From Bacillota bacterium (GTDB taxonomy: Bacteria; Bacillota; Clostridia; Lachnospirales; Lachnospiraceae): a stretch of 64,000 bases of DNA. The position numbers and the translations under genes are program-made. The notes under the pieces were generated by a model that saw only the letters and a list, made by a program, of their open reading frames with translations, did no database searches and was not told the DNA's origin. Every line of letters starts with the position of its first letter. The first letter of the stretch is position 1. The stretch covers positions 1-64,000 of the forward strand of contig JAEXGM010000126.1 of NCBI GenBank assembly GCA_023450835.1. Direction: 5' to 3'. Below are positions 36,520 to 45,373 of this stretch, one piece after another.

Positions 36520-36565
36520 ACGCGTGCATTAGTACATGAAGGGTGCTAATGAGCACGCAGATGGG
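36520..36565 (+). promoter_or_regulatory. shared leader element, copy 1, before the nucleotidyltransferase-like gene
   Basis: CGCGTGC (36520-36526) can pair with GCACGC and ATTAG with CTAAT, and the block ends in CACGCAGATGGGAGC, which carries the RBS (GGGAG) of the gene at 36574. The same 15-base block occurs before the methyltransferase gene at 37947. A short frame ending HADGSQI stops at TGA overlapping the gene's ATG (ATGA). Confidence 0.6.
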
Positions 36566-36573
36566 AGCCAAAT

Positions 36574-37620
36574 ATGAAAGACAACAGACCTTATGTTAAT
36601 GTTAATAAAGAGAGTAAACTAGATGAATTTATGCAAGTGCTTAATAAAAATATGGCTAGTATCAAGAAATTCAATGGTATTGCCGGCATTATGTTAGATG
36701 GAGGAATGTCAAGAGGCTATGCCGACTATCTGTCGGAGATAGATGTTGTGATCTATTTACATGATAATGCATTCCAGAGATATAAAGAAGAAAAAACACC
36801 AATTGCACTTGGAATTTCTATGATGGGCGGATATTTATATGATATTAAGACTCTGAATTATGAGGATGAATTAAGAAAAGAGTATGACAGTACTGCCTTA
36901 TGGGATTTGTCTTATGCTAAGATTTTGTATGATAATAATGTGGAACTGAAGCATCTATTTGAAAAGAAACTTAAAAAGACAAGTGATGTTTCAGAAGCGG
37001 AAGGTTTGATGTTTGATGCCTGGTGGAATTATAGGCTGGCAGGTGATATATGGATTCACAGGGAGGATGCCCTGCAGGGGCATTATTGTCTTAATAATGC
37101 TGTGAAGCCTTTGCTGTCTGCTTTGTTCATAGCAAATAGAGAATATATCCCCCATGATAAGTGGTTAATACATCTGAGCCGAACCTTGGAGTGGAAGCCT
37201 CTTCACTATGAGAAACTATTGCAAGAAATTTTAAATACAGGAGATATGAGCTTGAAAAGCTTATATGAAAGGCAGCAAAGTCTGGAGTATTTCTGGAATG
37301 CCATTAATGACAGGCTGTGCGGCATGATTGATTTTAACAATGGTTTAAAATTGATGCATAGAGGTGTCTATCAGAACCTAAAGAAGATTACGGATAAAGG
37401 AAGCTTTACACTGAGTGAGTGGAAAGAATTCAGCAATATATCAAGTCTAAATTTTGAACCGCTTTTTAGTATTACTGAAATAAAAGATGGAAGGGTTATT
37501 ATAGATAAAAATAAAATGGATGCCTTAGAAGAGCAGGATTTATATGGCTGGTTTTTAGAGGTTGTAAAGGCTGTAAGACAGGAGAGTGTGATGAATATTG
37601 GAGAAGTTATAAAAGAATAA
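36574..37620 (+). CDS. nucleotidyltransferase-domain protein
   Basis: 348 residues. Residues about 40-80 carry the Pol-beta nucleotidyltransferase signature: GIMLDGGMSRGYADYLSEIDVVIYL, read in pieces as GGMSRGYADYLSEID (GGxSRG...DxxSxID). The rest is a helical C-terminal region of the DUF4037/aminoglycoside-nucleotidyltransferase-like kind. Such enzymes transfer NMP to small molecules (including drugs), tRNA or proteins; the substrate here is unknown. The gene is preceded by the structured leader it shares with the next gene, which suggests common control by translation attenuation. The neighbours (a SAM methyltransferase and an APH-fold kinase) are also small-molecule-modifying types. Confidence 0.72.
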   Translation: MKDNRPYVNVNKESKLDEFMQVLNKNMASIKKFNGIAGIMLDGGMSRGYADYLSEIDVVIYLHDNAFQRYKEEKTPIALGISMMGGYLYDIKTLNYEDELRKEYDSTALWDLSYAKILYDNNVELKHLFEKKLKKTSDVSEAEGLMFDAWWNYRLAGDIWIHREDALQGHYCLNNAVKPLLSALFIANREYIPHDKWLIHLSRTLEWKPLHYEKLLQEILNTGDMSLKSLYERQQSLEYFWNAINDRLCGMIDFNNGLKLMHRGVYQNLKKITDKGSFTLSEWKEFSNISSLNFEPLFSITEIKDGRVIIDKNKMDALEEQDLYGWFLEVVKAVRQESVMNIGEVIKE

Positions 37621-37946
37621 AGCGCAGTAGATAGCATCTACTCGTATAACATAAGAGCTATTTTTACCCGCACCTTAGTATCTAGGATATCACAATTAAA
37701 ATTATAAGTCTATAAGTTTTCTAAAATGCTTGCTATGATTATATTGCCGGCAGAAAAGATATTATGTTATATACAGTGGAAACATTGAAAGTGCAGCAGG
37801 AAGGCATTGCTCCTGCGGACAATCATAACTTGGGGAGGAGCTGTACAAAATGCAGATATTCGGAGCAGGACTTTCCATAGGCTTTATTTTGCAACGACTC
37901 CTCCTTGATACGTACGCGTGCTAACTCACGCAGATGGGAGCAATAT
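37621..37946 (+). promoter_or_regulatory. structured leader before the methyltransferase gene, with shared element copy 2
   Basis: No gene seen. AGTAGAT/ATCTACT hairpin right after the previous stop (about 37625-37641). Then GCAGGA/TCCTGC (about 37797-37819), a longer-range GGAGGAG (about 37834-37841)/CTCCTCC (about 37898-37904) pairing, and the terminal hairpin GCGTG-CTAACT-CACGC leading into CACGCAGATGGGAGC (37928-37942), the RBS block it shares with 36549-36563. Strong anti-Shine-Dalgarno-like CTCCTCC is notable. Confidence 0.5.
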
Positions 37947-38705
37947 ATGATAGCAAGAGGTTCAGACTGGTATAAGAACATATGGACCCTGGAAGCAAAA
38001 AAACAATCATGGGTAGAGGAAACAGAGAATCAAGTAGAATTTATAATAAAAACGCTTAATCTTACGGGAAAGGAACGCATACTTGACCTGGCATGTGGGT
38101 TTGGCAGGCATTCACTTGCTTTTGCAAGAAGAGGATTTTCAGTGGTCGGTGTTGATATTACGAAAGAGTTTATTGATGATGCAATAAACAGCAGTGAAAA
38201 GGAATCGTTGAATGTCCGATTTATTCATTGTGATATTCGTGATATTCAGTTCAATAATGAATTTGATGTTGTCTTAAATTTGGCGGATGGTGCAATCGGA
38301 TATTTGGAGAATGACGAAGAGAACCTAAAGGTCTTTGATGTTGTATCTAAGGCGCTAAAGTCAGGAGGAAAGCATTTTATGGATGTCTGTAACGCAGAAC
38401 ATGCGGAGCATTACTTTCCGAAACACGCATGGGATATAGGAGCAAATGCATTGTCCTTATCCTTATTTGAATGGAACAGGGATAATAGAAGAATGCTTTA
38501 TGGAGGATTTGACATTCCATATGGAGAGCCTGCAAGAAAACCTGAGATACTCTATGGTGACCCGACCCGTTTATATTCATTAGAAGAACTTCAAGATATC
38601 TTTTATAAAAGGGATATGAAGATAGCTGATACCTTTTCAAACTACTATGGGAAAGAAGCGTCCTATAAAGACATGCAGCTAATGGTCTATTCATTAAAAG
38701 TATAG
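37947..38705 (+). CDS. class I SAM-dependent methyltransferase
   Basis: 252 residues from ATG 37947 (MIARGSDWYKNIWTLEAKKQ), which has GGGAG 5-7 nt upstream. The frame opens at TTG 37905, but that stretch is the structured leader. SAM-binding motif I is ILDLACGFGRHSLAFARRG, motif II VVGVDITKEF, then an acidic IHCDIRDI. This is the Methyltransf_25 type acting on small molecules or unknown substrates; nothing indicates rRNA specifically. It shares its leader element with the nucleotidyltransferase-like gene upstream. Confidence 0.82.
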   Translation: MIARGSDWYKNIWTLEAKKQSWVEETENQVEFIIKTLNLTGKERILDLACGFGRHSLAFARRGFSVVGVDITKEFIDDAINSSEKESLNVRFIHCDIRDIQFNNEFDVVLNLADGAIGYLENDEENLKVFDVVSKALKSGGKHFMDVCNAEHAEHYFPKHAWDIGANALSLSLFEWNRDNRRMLYGGFDIPYGEPARKPEILYGDPTRLYSLEELQDIFYKRDMKIADTFSNYYGKEASYKDMQLMVYSLKV

Positions 38706-38801
38706 TAAAGGGGAAAGAAAAAGATAAGCTGTATTTAACAATGACAGTATACTAAGTAATATAAGAACTTTCACAATATAAAAATCCAAATTTATAAATA
38801 G

Positions 38802-38854
38802 AACAACTGCCGGGTATTTTCAGATAATGTTTTGAAAAGCCAGGCAGTTGTTTC
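38802..38854 (+). terminator. terminator after the methyltransferase gene
   Basis: AACAACTGCC (38802-38811) pairs with GGCAGTTGTT (38843-38852), followed by TCT. Confidence 0.7.
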
Positions 38855-39035
38855 TACTCATTCCACAATCCTGGAGCAGGCTGCCAATCAGATAAGAGCC
38901 GGATAAAAATCAAAAGGACTGCCGTAATTCAGAAATGTGCATCTTAACGTTGCAACATATTTCGCAGTGCAGTCTAATTTGAAAAATACGGTCTCCTTTA
39001 AGCTGGCTGGATTTTTCTGATTTCTATCAGAGCTA

Positions 39036-39064
39036 TTGTATCTCTTAGGATTTTTCGCTACAAT
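39036..39064 (+). promoter_or_regulatory. promoter of the AraC-type gene
   Basis: TTGTAT (39036-39041), 17-bp spacer, TACAAT (39059-39064). ATG follows 48 nt later with the RBS AGGAGA. Confidence 0.6.
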
Positions 39065-39111
39065 GTTATAAATGAAGCATTTCACTATAATATCTGTCAC
39101 AGGAGATAATT

Positions 39112-39966
39112 ATGCCCCAGTATGACCGCCACAAAAACAGAAATGTATATATTGAATTTATTGCAACAGAAGAATTTAAGGACTTTCCCCATCCTGAGCG
39201 TCTTACGCTGACTTTTGTTACGACTGGAAGTATAAATGGCGTGTTAAATAGCCGTCCTTTTAAGATTTCAGCACCGGGTATACTCTGCCTATCTGAGAGC
39301 GACATAATACAAATTGCTGAGAAGGAGAAGGTATCTGCCCAATCCTTTTGCTTTCATCCGGATTTTTTTAATACGGTAAGAGACGCTGATACCAAGGATG
39401 GTATTGCGACTAATTTGAGAATACAGACGGGGCTTTCTCTTTTTTGCAGGGATGAGAGGCATACGGGAATACCTGTTGTAACGGAGAAAGCATATCCGCA
39501 TTTATTTGAATGGTTCTTTATTCTTGGAACGGAGGTTTATGCCCAAAGTGACGCGCTCTGGGCATGCAGAATTAAAAGGTATCTTATACAGATATTAGGG
39601 ATGCTTGAGGAGCTGAACCGTCAAAGTGAGCAATCACCGGTTGATGAGGTTCTGGATTACATTTACACTAATTATCCCGATAAAATAACTTTGCAGGCGT
39701 TAACAAACTGCGCACATTTGAACCGTGTTTCTTTGAATAAATTATTTCAGGAAAGATGCGGTTGTACGGCTATGAATTATTTGCTGTTATACCGTCTGAA
39801 AATAGCGGGATATCTTCTGATTCATACCGATATGAGCTTGAATGAAATTGCCCGCTCTACCGGGTTTGAATACGATACCTACTTTATAAAACAATTCACA
39901 TCAAAAAGAGGCATCTCTCCTACAGTATACCGGAACACCTCCAGAGAATATGCGGTACTTATGTGA
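39112..39966 (+). CDS. AraC-family transcriptional regulator
   Basis: 284 residues. The N-terminal 160 form a ligand-binding, cupin-like region (LTLTFVTTGSINGVLN). The C-terminal 100 form the paired AraC helix-turn-helix: ITLQALTNCAHLNRVSLNKLF and MSLNEIARSTGFEYDTYFIKQF, ending SPTVYRN. It has its own promoter and no operon partner. The target is unknown; the flanking single-gene units are candidates. Confidence 0.9.
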   Translation: MPQYDRHKNRNVYIEFIATEEFKDFPHPERLTLTFVTTGSINGVLNSRPFKISAPGILCLSESDIIQIAEKEKVSAQSFCFHPDFFNTVRDADTKDGIATNLRIQTGLSLFCRDERHTGIPVVTEKAYPHLFEWFFILGTEVYAQSDALWACRIKRYLIQILGMLEELNRQSEQSPVDEVLDYIYTNYPDKITLQALTNCAHLNRVSLNKLFQERCGCTAMNYLLLYRLKIAGYLLIHTDMSLNEIARSTGFEYDTYFIKQFTSKRGISPTVYRNTSREYAVLM

Positions 39967-40590
39967 TGGTTAAAGCTTAAGCAGCAAATGATGATGAAAG
40001 ACAAGAAAGTGCATACGGAGTGAATAAAAAATGGGGACGTATGGTTTGAATCGGCTTATTGCTGCCATCAATTCCCGGGGTTAGGAGACTGTGTGGAGAA
40101 AAATCTTATCAATTCTGTCTCCCGGTGGATACCAAGGCAATATTGCTATAGAAGGGTTTCATGACCCGGAATTTTGCGTTGACAGAGAGAGGTAAGGACA
40201 GATAAATGCTTTGAGATATCTGAAAGGCTGTAGAAGTGAGGTAGGAAGGTGATATAGTAATATAGCAAGATGATTCTGAACTTAATATATAATGAATTTT
40301 GAAAGTTCCTGAAAGCTATTCGCCTAAATTATTAATGATAAAAAGTATAAATATTGACCCCTATATATTTCAGCGTGAGGACACATAAATGTTCCCGCGC
40401 TTTCTGTTTGCTTCAACAGATAAAAGGACAATACCTCATTGTTCTTTCAAAAATGAGGTTGAGGCTGAAAAGCTTATTACCCCGTGATAAAATCAATCTG
40501 ACAATAATGTATATATCTGAATGGCAGAGGAAGTTTAAGAGGATACCGGACTGCATTTTTACTATGATCAGATTGGAAAGGGGCGAAGAA
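39967..40590 (+). other. 620-bp non-coding region before the APH-fold kinase gene
   Basis: An open frame runs from 40354 into the kinase gene, but its first 79 codons lack family character. Possible hairpins are GGAGAC/GTCTCC (about 40085-40126), GGGT/ACCC (about 40157-40171) and CCTCATT/AATGAGG (about 40434-40458). It may be a decayed gene or a regulatory leader. No promoter of good quality was found. Confidence 0.4.
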
Positions 40591-41520
40591 ATGAATAAGA
40601 CAAAAGATATAACGGAAGAAAAATTAATAGAAGTACTAAAGGAATGGGGTATAGAAGGTGTTCCTGTTTCAATCTACCCTACAACATGGGACATTAATCA
40701 ATCTTACATTTTAAAAGTATATGAGGAGCTGGAGGCACTGCAGAGAAATGTTATAACCATGAAGACTTTGCGTGGGGCTGGAGTTCTGGTACCGGAAATA
40801 ATGGAGTTGCTGGGTGGGAAAGCTTATGTTAAAAGAGATGATTATTACTATATCCTAACTACGAAACTACAGGGAGAAAGTGCAGCCAAACCAAGTTTAT
40901 ACAGCAATAATTGGTTCTTTTACTTTGGAACAATATTGGCAAAGCTGCACGTTGCCTTTTTGGAGTGTGAGAAACACGTCAGTTATTGGGATAACAGCTT
41001 ACTTGAGGAAATGAACGGCTGGGTAAAGAAGAATTTAGCCGATTATAAGACGGAATATCCGGAAGAAAGCGATGTACAGGAAGCTATAGATGAGCTGGCC
41101 GCATTCTATGAGGATTTACCAAGACAGTTGATACACAGAGATGTCAATCTGGGGAATTTCCTGTTCCAAAAAGGTGAATTCTCAGGATACATTGATTTTG
41201 ATTTAAGTCAGAAAAATATCCGCATTTTTGATTTATGCTACGTCCTCCTGGGGTTTCTTCTGGATGAAGATGGTCTAATGGAAGCTCATCGATGGTATGA
41301 AATTATCCGGCAGGTGGTTAGAGGCTATGATTCTGTAGGTATTCTTAATAAGAGTGAGAAAAGAGCCTTTGCCTGTGTAATGAAGAACATTGAATTGTTG
41401 TTTGCTGCTTATTTTTTAGGGCTGGGAGAGGCTGAATTGGCTAAAAATGCAGTGAATTTGTTCTATTTTGTTAAGAGAAATGAAGAAAAGATTTTATCTG
41501 CCTGCAACACACAGCTATAG
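40591..41520 (+). CDS. aminoglycoside phosphotransferase-fold kinase
   Basis: 309 residues from ATG 40591 (MNKTKDITEEKLIEVLKEWG), with GGAAAGGGG upstream. It is a small-molecule kinase of the APH/choline-kinase superfamily: a nucleotide-binding lobe, catalytic loop LIHRDVNLGNFLF (HRDxxxxN with catalytic Asp) and metal-binding YIDFDLSQ. Substrates of this fold include drugs, choline, homoserine and sugars, and none can be assigned here. An upstream in-frame extension to 40354 is rejected as leader sequence. Confidence 0.82.
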   Translation: MNKTKDITEEKLIEVLKEWGIEGVPVSIYPTTWDINQSYILKVYEELEALQRNVITMKTLRGAGVLVPEIMELLGGKAYVKRDDYYYILTTKLQGESAAKPSLYSNNWFFYFGTILAKLHVAFLECEKHVSYWDNSLLEEMNGWVKKNLADYKTEYPEESDVQEAIDELAAFYEDLPRQLIHRDVNLGNFLFQKGEFSGYIDFDLSQKNIRIFDLCYVLLGFLLDEDGLMEAHRWYEIIRQVVRGYDSVGILNKSEKRAFACVMKNIELLFAAYFLGLGEAELAKNAVNLFYFVKRNEEKILSACNTQL

Positions 41521-41614
41521 TCCTGCTTCTTTCCCATTAGAAAAGATTTCCCTTAGATTAAATTTAGCTAAAAGAATAAAATTATAAATATGACATATAG
41601 TTGTCTTGTTTTGC

Positions 41615-41623
41615 TGCTATAAT
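41615..41623 (+). promoter_or_regulatory. extended -10 promoter before the WYL regulator
   Basis: TGCTATAAT at 41615-41623 fits TGnTATAAT. No good -35 at 17 bp. About 170 nt before the ATG. Confidence 0.5.
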
Positions 41624-41793
41624 ATAAATAGTGAATTCAAAACCATCATGCATTTTTCAAGCTTCTGCTATATCAGTCTCTTAATTAAGCCTGATTGAGC
41701 CCGGAGAATGCAAAGATGGTCATGAAGTAAAAGGGATTACAATTGCCGATTAACGGATGTCCATACAAAGTTTGGATTCAGAAAAGAGGGTAT

Positions 41794-42711
41794 ATGAAAA
41801 TTGACCGGTTGATAGGAATTCTGGCAATACTGTTGCAGCAGGATAAGGTAACCTCTCCCATTCTGGCAGAGAAATTCGAAGTCTCCAGAAGAACCATCCA
41901 CAGGGATATAGAGGATCTTTGCAAGGCCGGAATTCCCATTGTTACAAAACAAGGGATTGACGGCGGAATCTCCATTATGGATGGTTACAAGTTAGACAGG
42001 ACGCTTTTAACAACTTCTGAAATGCAGGCGGTCCTAAAAGGACTGCAGAGTCTTGACAGTATCTCAGGCGGTAATAAGTATCAGACCCTGATGGACAAGC
42101 TGTCTGTCAATAATTCCGCCATTCTCGCAAACAATAATCACATTTTACTGGATCTTTCCCATTGGAATACCAAGACCCTTGCACCTAAGATAGAACAGTT
42201 TCAAGGTGCGATTGAAAATCATAACCTGGTATCTATCCGATATTATTCTCCAAGCGGAGACAGTGTGAGAACATTGGAGCCGTATCTGTTACTGTACCGG
42301 TGGCATTCCTGGTATGTCTGGGCATATTGCAGATTAAGAGAAGAGTTCCGGCTGTTCAAATTGGGCCGGATGGATGGATTAAAGATATTGGAAGAGAGAT
42401 TTAACCCCAGGAAGGTGGAGGAGCCCATTGATACGGGAATGGGAACCTTTAATCAGGAAAATCTTCGTATCACGGCGGCCTTTGAAGAGAAGATGAAATG
42501 GCGCCTAATGGAGGAGTTCGACCTGGAGAAAATGAATAAGGGAGAAGACGGCAGGATTTATATAGAGTTTGTCTGGTGGGACAAGGAAGCGTTGTTCGGA
42601 TATCTGCTGGGCTTTATGGAGACTGTTGAGATTATCAGGCCGAAGGAGCTGCAGGATGAATTCCTTGCTCTATTAGAACGAATAGCAGGGAAGTATAGAA
42701 AAAAACTATGA
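41794..42711 (+). CDS. YafY-type HTH/WYL transcriptional regulator
   Basis: 305 residues from ATG 41794 (MKIDRLIGILAILLQQDKV), behind AGAGGG (41784-41789); the frame opens at 41743 without an RBS. The N-terminal winged helix (HTH_11) reads SPILAEKFEVSRRTIHRDIEDL. Residues about 135-210 form the WYL domain (VSIRYYSPSGDSVRTLEPYLL ... WYVWAYCRLREEFRLF), and a WCX-type C-terminus follows. WYL domains bind nucleic acid or nucleotide ligands. The radical-SAM gene downstream is a plausible partner, separated by a foldable leader. Confidence 0.9.
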   Translation: MKIDRLIGILAILLQQDKVTSPILAEKFEVSRRTIHRDIEDLCKAGIPIVTKQGIDGGISIMDGYKLDRTLLTTSEMQAVLKGLQSLDSISGGNKYQTLMDKLSVNNSAILANNNHILLDLSHWNTKTLAPKIEQFQGAIENHNLVSIRYYSPSGDSVRTLEPYLLLYRWHSWYVWAYCRLREEFRLFKLGRMDGLKILEERFNPRKVEEPIDTGMGTFNQENLRITAAFEEKMKWRLMEEFDLEKMNKGEDGRIYIEFVWWDKEALFGYLLGFMETVEIIRPKELQDEFLALLERIAGKYRKKL

Positions 42712-42765
42712 GTACATGTGGATTCGGCTTATGAATAGAGGTAAGCAGAAAAGTTAAGGTGACTG

Positions 42766-42871
42766 TGGCCAGTGGTTAAAGTTTCGATAAAAAGACGAAG
42801 AGTGTGAATTACTGGAAAACATAATTCACACGCATGATTGCACCTGTGAAATCTTCGGCCAAAACAGGAGG
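42766..42871 (+). promoter_or_regulatory. foldable leader before the SPL-type radical SAM gene
   Basis: Perfect hairpin GTGTGAATT (42802-42810)/AATTCACAC (42823-42831), directly enclosed by CGAAGA (42796-42801)/TCTTCG (42852-42857), with GGCC/GGCC pairing outside. CCTGT (42843-42847) can alternatively pair with ACAGG (42864-42868), which overlaps AGGAGG (42866-42871). A switch that hides the RBS is possible. No known riboswitch class was recognised. Confidence 0.45.
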
Positions 42872-42886
42872 TTCAATGGAAAGGGC

Positions 42887-43774
42887 ATGGATATTAATAT
42901 GCATGAAAAAGAAGTAAAAGCCATCTTATCTGCCCAGAATGGCATGAATATTTACAGAGGATGTACCCATGGGTGCATTTACTGTGATGCAAGAAGCACT
43001 TGTTATCAGATGCAGCATGACTTTGAAGATATCGAGATAAAATCCAATGCGGCGGAGCTATTGGAAAAGGCTTTAAGAAGTAAACGGAAGAAATGCATGA
43101 TTGGCACAGGAGCTATGAGTGATTCTTATCTTCACATTGAAAGCAAGTTAAAGCTGACCAGAAGATGCCTGGAACTAATCGATGAGTATGGGTACGGGTT
43201 GGCCATTCAAACAAAATCCGATTTAATTTTAAGAGACCTGGACCTGCTTAAAAGTATTAACCGGAAGGCAAAGTGCGTTGTTCAGATAACCTTAACTACC
43301 TATGATGAAGAATTGTGTGGTATCTTAGAGCCAAATGTTTCTTCAACAAGACAGCGGGCAGAGGTACTGAACATTATGAGGGATGAAGGTATTCCTACTG
43401 TTTGCTGGATGACGCCCATATTGCCATATATAAATGATACGGAGGAAAATATACAGGGGTTATTGGACTACTGTATCAGAGCTAGAGTATATGGAATTCT
43501 GTTCTGGAATGTAGGAGTGACCCTGAGAGACGGTGACAGGCAGTATTTCTATCAGCAGCTGGACAAACATTTTCCCGGGCTAAAGGAAAAGTATATAAAA
43601 ACCTATGGGGATGCTTATGAGGTAATGTCTCCGAATAATAAATACTTGTCTGAACTGATAAGAATGAAATGCCGGAAACAGGGAATTGTCTGTGACACCA
43701 ATAAATTATTTGAGTATATGCATCTGTATGAGGATAAGCAGGCTGGGGTACAGTTAAGTTTATTTGACATATAG
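42887..43774 (+). CDS. SPL-family radical SAM protein
   Basis: 295 residues. The [4Fe-4S]/SAM motif is CTHGCIYC (Cys26, Cys30, Cys33) in YRGCTHGCIYCDARS, the spore-photoproduct-lyase-like subgroup often next to YafY/WYL regulators. Function is unassigned; DNA repair or nucleic-acid modification is only suggested by the family name. The start is uncertain. ATG 42887 and ATG 42899 (MHEKEVKAIL, closer to relatives) are in frame, while the strong AGGAGG at 42866-42871 is best placed for an out-of-frame ATG at 42876 that opens a 13-codon ORF ending at 42917. Confidence 0.85.
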   Translation: MDINMHEKEVKAILSAQNGMNIYRGCTHGCIYCDARSTCYQMQHDFEDIEIKSNAAELLEKALRSKRKKCMIGTGAMSDSYLHIESKLKLTRRCLELIDEYGYGLAIQTKSDLILRDLDLLKSINRKAKCVVQITLTTYDEELCGILEPNVSSTRQRAEVLNIMRDEGIPTVCWMTPILPYINDTEENIQGLLDYCIRARVYGILFWNVGVTLRDGDRQYFYQQLDKHFPGLKEKYIKTYGDAYEVMSPNNKYLSELIRMKCRKQGIVCDTNKLFEYMHLYEDKQAGVQLSLFDI

Positions 43775-43890
43775 GTAATGAGTCCTTTAAGGTGTTAAGA
43801 TTCTGTGAAGCATCTTGTATATTCTGAAGTTATATGCTATTTTGAAACCATATCAATATTTAGAATATATAGCACAAAGGACAGGGGATT

Positions 43891-45174
43891 ATGAAGTCAA
43901 TAGGGGTCGTTATCTGTAATTATAACAAAGAAAAGTATGTATTGACCTGTATACAGGCAGTCTTGGAATCCACCATAAGGGATTTCGATATTTATGTAGT
44001 TGATAATGCTTCAGAAGATGGCTCGGCAGCGGCAATACGGGAGCGTTACGGCAAGGATGTTACGGTGATTGAAAATAAGGTTAACCTTGGGGGCTCCGGC
44101 GGCTTTAACACGGGAATAAAACTGGCAGTGGAAAAGGGATATTCCTATGTATGCTGTCTGGATAACGACGCCTTTTTGGACGAGCAGGCGCTGGCTTCCA
44201 TGAAGAATTTTCTGGAAGAGCACAAAGATGTCGGCATGGTCGGTGCCAAGGTATACCATATGGACAATCCGGACTATATTCAGCAATTCGGACTGGAGAT
44301 AGATTTTCATAATTGTCAGGCAAAAACTCTGTACGCAGATACGCTAGATACAGACGACATACCGGAAGTGGTTTATTGTGATACTGTTGCCGCATGTGCG
44401 GTAATGCTTCCGGCTGAGGTTATTAAGAAGGTTGGAATGATGCCGGAGGATAACTTTATCTATTGGGATGATATGGAGTGGGGGTATCGGGTTAAGCTGG
44501 CCGGACTTAAAGTTGCTGCTATCGGAAGTGCCAGAGCCGTGCATGAGATGGGCGCAAATAAAAGAAAAGAAAATACATTTCTAGAGTACTATATGTGGAG
44601 AAATAAGATTCATTTCTTCATGAAATATACCGGGGAACAGGACGCGGACCGGATGAGTATTATTATACTGCGTAACATGTTTTATGATATCTATGAAGCG
44701 ATGTTTAAAAAGGAATATAACATCAGCCAGACTATCATTATAGCATTAAAAGATGTGATGGACGGAATACGGGGAAAAGCTCCGGAAGGAAGAATCTTTC
44801 CCAATGACGGCAATATGGGGGAGTTTGAGGAGTTCTTCCAAAAAGTGAACGCAATCAGGATACAGGGGGATGTCCAGTGGCTGGAATCTGCTTTGGAGGC
44901 TCTTTCCCTGCCTGTTGCCATAAAAGAAAACTCCGACAGTGCAGCCGTGAAAGTGCAGGTATGCGACTCAGTATTAGAAATAAAAGATTACAGAGAAGAT
45001 ACGGTTTATATAGATTATGATTTAAATATATTAAACAATAAGCCGGACGCTGAGATGGTAAAGAATTTTGAATTTGCCCAGGGTTTGTTCTTATACCTGA
45101 ATCAGAGGATATTTTTGGACTCCGCAAGAAGAATACGATTGGATACGGTAAGCAAGGAACATACCCAATTATAA
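43891..45174 (+). CDS. family 2 glycosyltransferase
   Basis: 427 residues. N-terminal GT-A fold: VVICNYNKEKYVLTCIQAVL, VVDNASEDGS, nucleotide-sugar site with NKVNLGGSGGFNTG and the DxD-like LDNDAFLD. The middle resembles rhamnosyl- or galactofuranosyl-transferase-like GT2 enzymes (WDDMEWGYRVKLAG). The C-terminal 130 residues are not recognised. It probably adds a sugar to a cell-surface glycan, but stands alone without other polysaccharide genes. A strong terminator follows. Confidence 0.86.
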   Translation: MKSIGVVICNYNKEKYVLTCIQAVLESTIRDFDIYVVDNASEDGSAAAIRERYGKDVTVIENKVNLGGSGGFNTGIKLAVEKGYSYVCCLDNDAFLDEQALASMKNFLEEHKDVGMVGAKVYHMDNPDYIQQFGLEIDFHNCQAKTLYADTLDTDDIPEVVYCDTVAACAVMLPAEVIKKVGMMPEDNFIYWDDMEWGYRVKLAGLKVAAIGSARAVHEMGANKRKENTFLEYYMWRNKIHFFMKYTGEQDADRMSIIILRNMFYDIYEAMFKKEYNISQTIIIALKDVMDGIRGKAPEGRIFPNDGNMGEFEEFFQKVNAIRIQGDVQWLESALEALSLPVAIKENSDSAAVKVQVCDSVLEIKDYREDTVYIDYDLNILNNKPDAEMVKNFEFAQGLFLYLNQRIFLDSARRIRLDTVSKEHTQL

Positions 45175-45250
45175 GTGGGAAATAGTGTTAGATGCATTTA
45201 AGAATTAAGGTATTGACATTGAGAGGAAAATCGAATAGAATCATGAAGGA

Positions 45251-45294
45251 AGCTTTGCCTGTTTCTGTATCAAACAGGCAAGGCTATTTTTTTT
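45251..45294 (+). terminator. terminator after the glycosyltransferase gene
   Basis: AGCTTTGCCTGTTT (45251-45264) pairs with AAACAGGCAAGGCT (45272-45285) over 14 positions, including one G-U pair, then eight T residues. Confidence 0.92.
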
Positions 45295-45373
45295 GTTTGT
45301 ACAGTGAAGTTTAGCCCCATCCCACCTCGTACAGAACGGATTAAATAAACATGCACAAGGAATGAGGTAGATT

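Larger units (their letters stand above)
36075..36573 (+). other. 500-bp non-coding region with a dyad, terminators and a structured leader
   Basis: No gene seen. It contains the perfect dyad ACATTAC-7-GTAATGT (36265-36285) overlapping TTGACA (36262-36267), a weak hairpin with T run (CTAC/GTAG, about 36338-36360), and a clear terminator GCTGTGGA (36418-36425)/TCCACAGC (36430-36437) with CTTTTTT. A further hairpin GGATTGAAAGA/TCTTTCAATCC (36482-36507) follows. A short RNA from about 36290 to 36444 is possible. Confidence 0.5.
38706..39111 (+). other. intergenic region with terminator and AraC promoter
   Basis: 406 bp with no convincing gene. It contains the terminator at 38802-38854 and the promoter at 39036-39064. 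The 200 bp between them showed nothing recognisable. Confidence 0.55.

Noticed and set aside
24761..38815. Shared 12-base string AGAACAACTGC(C/A) near 24762 and 38801
   Set aside because: A match of this length is expected by chance many times in 64 kb and the surrounding hairpins differ.
40354..40590. 79-residue N-terminal extension of the APH-fold kinase
   Set aside because: No RBS, composition unlike the enzyme, and it contains a non-coding-looking hairpin; ATG 40591 has a proper RBS.
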